The notes under the pieces are model-generated. The model saw only the letters and a list, made by a program, of their open reading frames with translations, was not told the origin of the DNA and searched no databases. Position numbers and translations under genes: made by a program. A stretch of 64,000 nucleotides of DNA from Synanceia verrucosa (taxonomy: Eukaryota; Chordata; Actinopteri; Perciformes; Synanceiidae): NCBI GenBank assembly GCA_029721515.1, contig CM056550.1, positions 26,853,619-26,917,618 of the forward strand, in the 5' to 3' direction. Below, in pieces: positions 62,901-64,000 of this stretch (its first letter is position 1; each line of letters begins with the position of its first letter).

Positions 62901-63957
62901 AGTCAGACTACCAGCTGTTTTGTCGTTTCCTTCAGCCCACTAGATCCTCATCTGAAAGCTCCTGCTCCAGGCCCGGCTCATGCACTCCAGGGAGTCCAGG
63001 CCGAACCATCTGCGTAAGTTCTTGTGGCGATATCTGCTCAACACCTTCCATGGTGCACAGTTCACCATGGCTTGATTTACATTTCATTTATCCTTTATTT
63101 GTACAGGGGAATCGCATGGACAAAGTGTCTTTCTTGCATGATCTTGCTTTATGTAATTGAAGACAAACCTCTTCAGAAAATAGCTAATACGGACTAAAAA
63201 AACATTAAAGAATTTTAATTAAATTTTCTGTAAACATGCGTTTTTAACTTTACCTTGACTGATCGGAATTTGTTTTTACTTTTGAGACAAATAAATGAGA
63301 TTTCAATTGTGGCTGAATGCTCTGGTGCCTTCAAGTCAACCACATATTGAACAGAAATTTTGATTTATTTGCTTAATCAATTTGGATTCATTGGCAATTC
63401 AAATTGAATGTGATTATAAAAAAAAATCTGGTGCTTTCAGTGTCCTGTTGTTTCCTCAGTCCAGTCCATTAGGATCCATAGACTGTTGGTTTACTGTGTG
63501 GAATATACTTTACCCCATTTAAGACACCTCAACTTGAGCCAAAAACCATTAACCCTTTCATAAAACCTGAGAACTTATTGATATAGGGAATATATCATGT
63601 TAATCTGTTCATTCCATGTGCCAAAGACAGGCTGTTGTGGTGTTGTGGGATTAAAGTGATATTCCTCCTTGAAGTCATCCAATAAGCAACCTTTGACCTT
63701 TGACCTAATTCAACCTGTACTCTCTGCTCCTTCCATCTTCCATCCTCTGTGTCCCTCCTCCTCTCTCCTCCCTGTCCTACTCCCAGACAAAAGTAGAAAA
63801 CGAGATCATTGATTACCGAGACTTAGCAGCCATTCCCAGAGTCAAGGCTATATACGATATAGAGCATCCTGATATGATATCTTATGAGTCTGTGAACGAC
63901 ACCTCCTCTACTTTGGACAACAAAGGCAACAGACAGGACAGGCAAAGCCCTGCTGAG
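51823..63957 (+). CDS. ablim1: ABLIM1, actin-binding LIM protein 1 (partial, continues past the right edge)
   Basis: Cytoskeletal adaptor: LIM domains recruit signalling partners and a C-terminal villin headpiece (outside the window) binds F-actin. Ten coding exons in phase: 51823-52072, 58345-58488, 59776-59959, 60048-60157, 60645-60771, 60934-61027, 61452-61539, 61669-61727, 62936-63013, 63787-63957, giving 435 residues so far. The N-terminal exon (MSRLLNLSSLGRICGSSHS) resembles the human long-isoform start. Four LIM domains follow at about residues 104-155, 162-214, 231-281 and 289-341. Blocks such as KGEVLRVQTSHFHIKCFTC, GEFVEGEVVT, GCGRDIKNGQALLAL, ARCSRCDKMFTEGEDMYLQG and AAIPRVKAIYDIEHPDMISY match ABLIM1 better than ABLIM2/3. 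An in-frame ATG lies upstream at 51757, but the similarity starts at 51823. The intron after 58488 starts with GC instead of GT. Teleosts have two ablim1 copies; which one this is remains open. Confidence 0.93.
52744..52756 (+). other. ablim1: Candidate alternative first coding exon of ablim1
   Basis: ATGAAAGAGAAAG followed by a donor (GTAGAC) ends in the same phase (one base of a codon) as the first exon at 51823-52072. Joined to 58345 it would give MKEK followed directly by the LIM1 exon. About 130 bases upstream are GC-richer than the intron around them. ABLIM genes are known to use alternative promoters giving short N-termini. This is a prediction from phase and context only. Confidence 0.45.
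53895..53937. repeat. (CA)n microsatellite
   Basis: About 21 CA units in ablim1 intron 1, directly abutting the repeat at 53938-54235. Confidence 0.95.
53938..54260. repeat. Dispersed repeat with telomere-like CCTAACCCTAACC motifs
   Basis: The unit runs from GTATTGTGGGGACTTTACATT through CCTAATCCTAACCCTAACC to repeated TCCCCACATTGTCAG-type phrases and ends in another CA tract (54236-54256). This arrangement, with GGGGAC near one end and GTCCCCATA near the other, is one I recognise as dispersed in fish genomes. The telomere-like hexamers are only a few degenerate copies. Confidence 0.6.
54892..54999 (-). mobile_element. Short 3' fragment of the SINE family
   Basis: ATCCATTTTCTACCGCTTAT...GGGTACACCCTGGACAAGTC is the reverse complement of the 3' end of the element at 9163-9528. 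It carries a small internal duplication (CTACCGCTTATCTACCGCTTA) and is truncated. Located in ablim1 intron 1. Confidence 0.8.
55830..58290 (+). mobile_element. Decayed L1-clade LINE, 5'-truncated, ending in poly(A)
   Basis: A non-LTR retrotransposon remnant in the sense orientation within ablim1 intron 1. Visible pieces of reverse transcriptase are LSLDAEKAFDKVEWPYLF (about 56145-56205) and the catalytic box YADD at 56432-56443 within LALYADDVILF. A His/Trp/Cys segment near 57725 (FHCMWQCRK) fits the C-terminal end of L1-type ORF2. The frame is broken by several shifts, stops and deletions, so no product is possible. The 3' end is A-rich and finishes in A8 near 58288, as in L1-type elements. 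The 5' boundary is approximate and no target-site duplication was found. Confidence 0.85.
62319..62801. repeat. 483-bp dispersed repeat bounded by 13-bp inverted repeats
   Basis: ACCTCCGCCAAGG (62319-62331) and its perfect reverse complement CCTTGGCGGAGGT (62789-62801) bound the segment. Inside are ACCTTGGTGACCTTGACC-type phrases and, near the right end, (AAAT)n. Sequences of this kind are dispersed in many marine animals; the class is not assigned here. It lies in the ablim1 intron between 61727 and 62936. Confidence 0.7.
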
Positions 63958-64000
63958 GTAACTTTGTGTGTCATTGATTTGGCTTTTGCTTGGTTTGACT

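Overview
The window is nuclear DNA from a ray-finned fish, most likely a percomorph teleost. The evidence is spliced genes with GT-AG introns, vertebrate-specific gene families, many (CA)n/(GT)n microsatellites, a tRNA-like SINE family typical of fish, and a decayed L1-type LINE. It contains eight protein-coding genes. I resolved their exons by translating both strands and checking splice phases. No RNA gene, CRISPR array, prokaryotic system or intact virus is visible.

Layout. 1-10.4 kb, minus strand: mgat5b (Golgi N-acetylglucosaminyltransferase V-B), 16 coding exons with the 5' coding exon(s) not found. 15.4-22.6 kb, plus: tbc1d24 (TBC + TLDc protein), complete, 568 aa. 26.8-32.5 kb, plus: atp6v0c (V-ATPase proteolipid c), complete, 153 aa. 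34.2-36.6 kb, minus: nubp2 (cytosolic Fe-S scaffold P-loop ATPase), complete, 268 aa. 37.2-42.1 kb, plus: spsb3 (SPRY/SOCS-box), complete, 418 aa. 43.1-45.5 kb, minus: eme2 (structure-specific nuclease partner), complete, 443 aa. 46.3-49.7 kb, plus: an MFSD1-like major facilitator paralogue, complete, 484 aa. 51.8 kb to the right edge, plus: ablim1 (actin-binding LIM protein), first 435 residues with four LIM domains; the gene runs out of the window.

The block tbc1d24 - atp6v0c - nubp2 - spsb3 - eme2 matches a group of genes that also lie close together on human chromosome 16p13.3. Here it is flanked by mgat5b (human 17q25) and ablim1 (human 10q25). nubp2/spsb3 and eme2/MFSD1-like are divergent pairs with short shared upstream regions. 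The second of these carries a perfect 12-bp palindrome centred on a CRE. Several products are endolysosomal or membrane-traffic proteins (V-ATPase c ring, TBC1D24, MFSD1 family), but they are separate transcription units and not an operon.

The most interesting details are: an MFSD1 paralogue with three N-glycosylation sequons in a two-cysteine luminal loop; a GC-AG intron inside the ablim1 LIM1 domain; a phase-matched candidate alternative first exon in ablim1; an L1 remnant ending about 55 bp from the LIM1 splice acceptor; a splice-spanning uORF in the tbc1d24 leader; and a 34-bp minisatellite upstream of the mgat5b membrane-anchor exon. I found no wholly new biological system. All family assignments come from reading the translations and from memory of the families; no database search was run.
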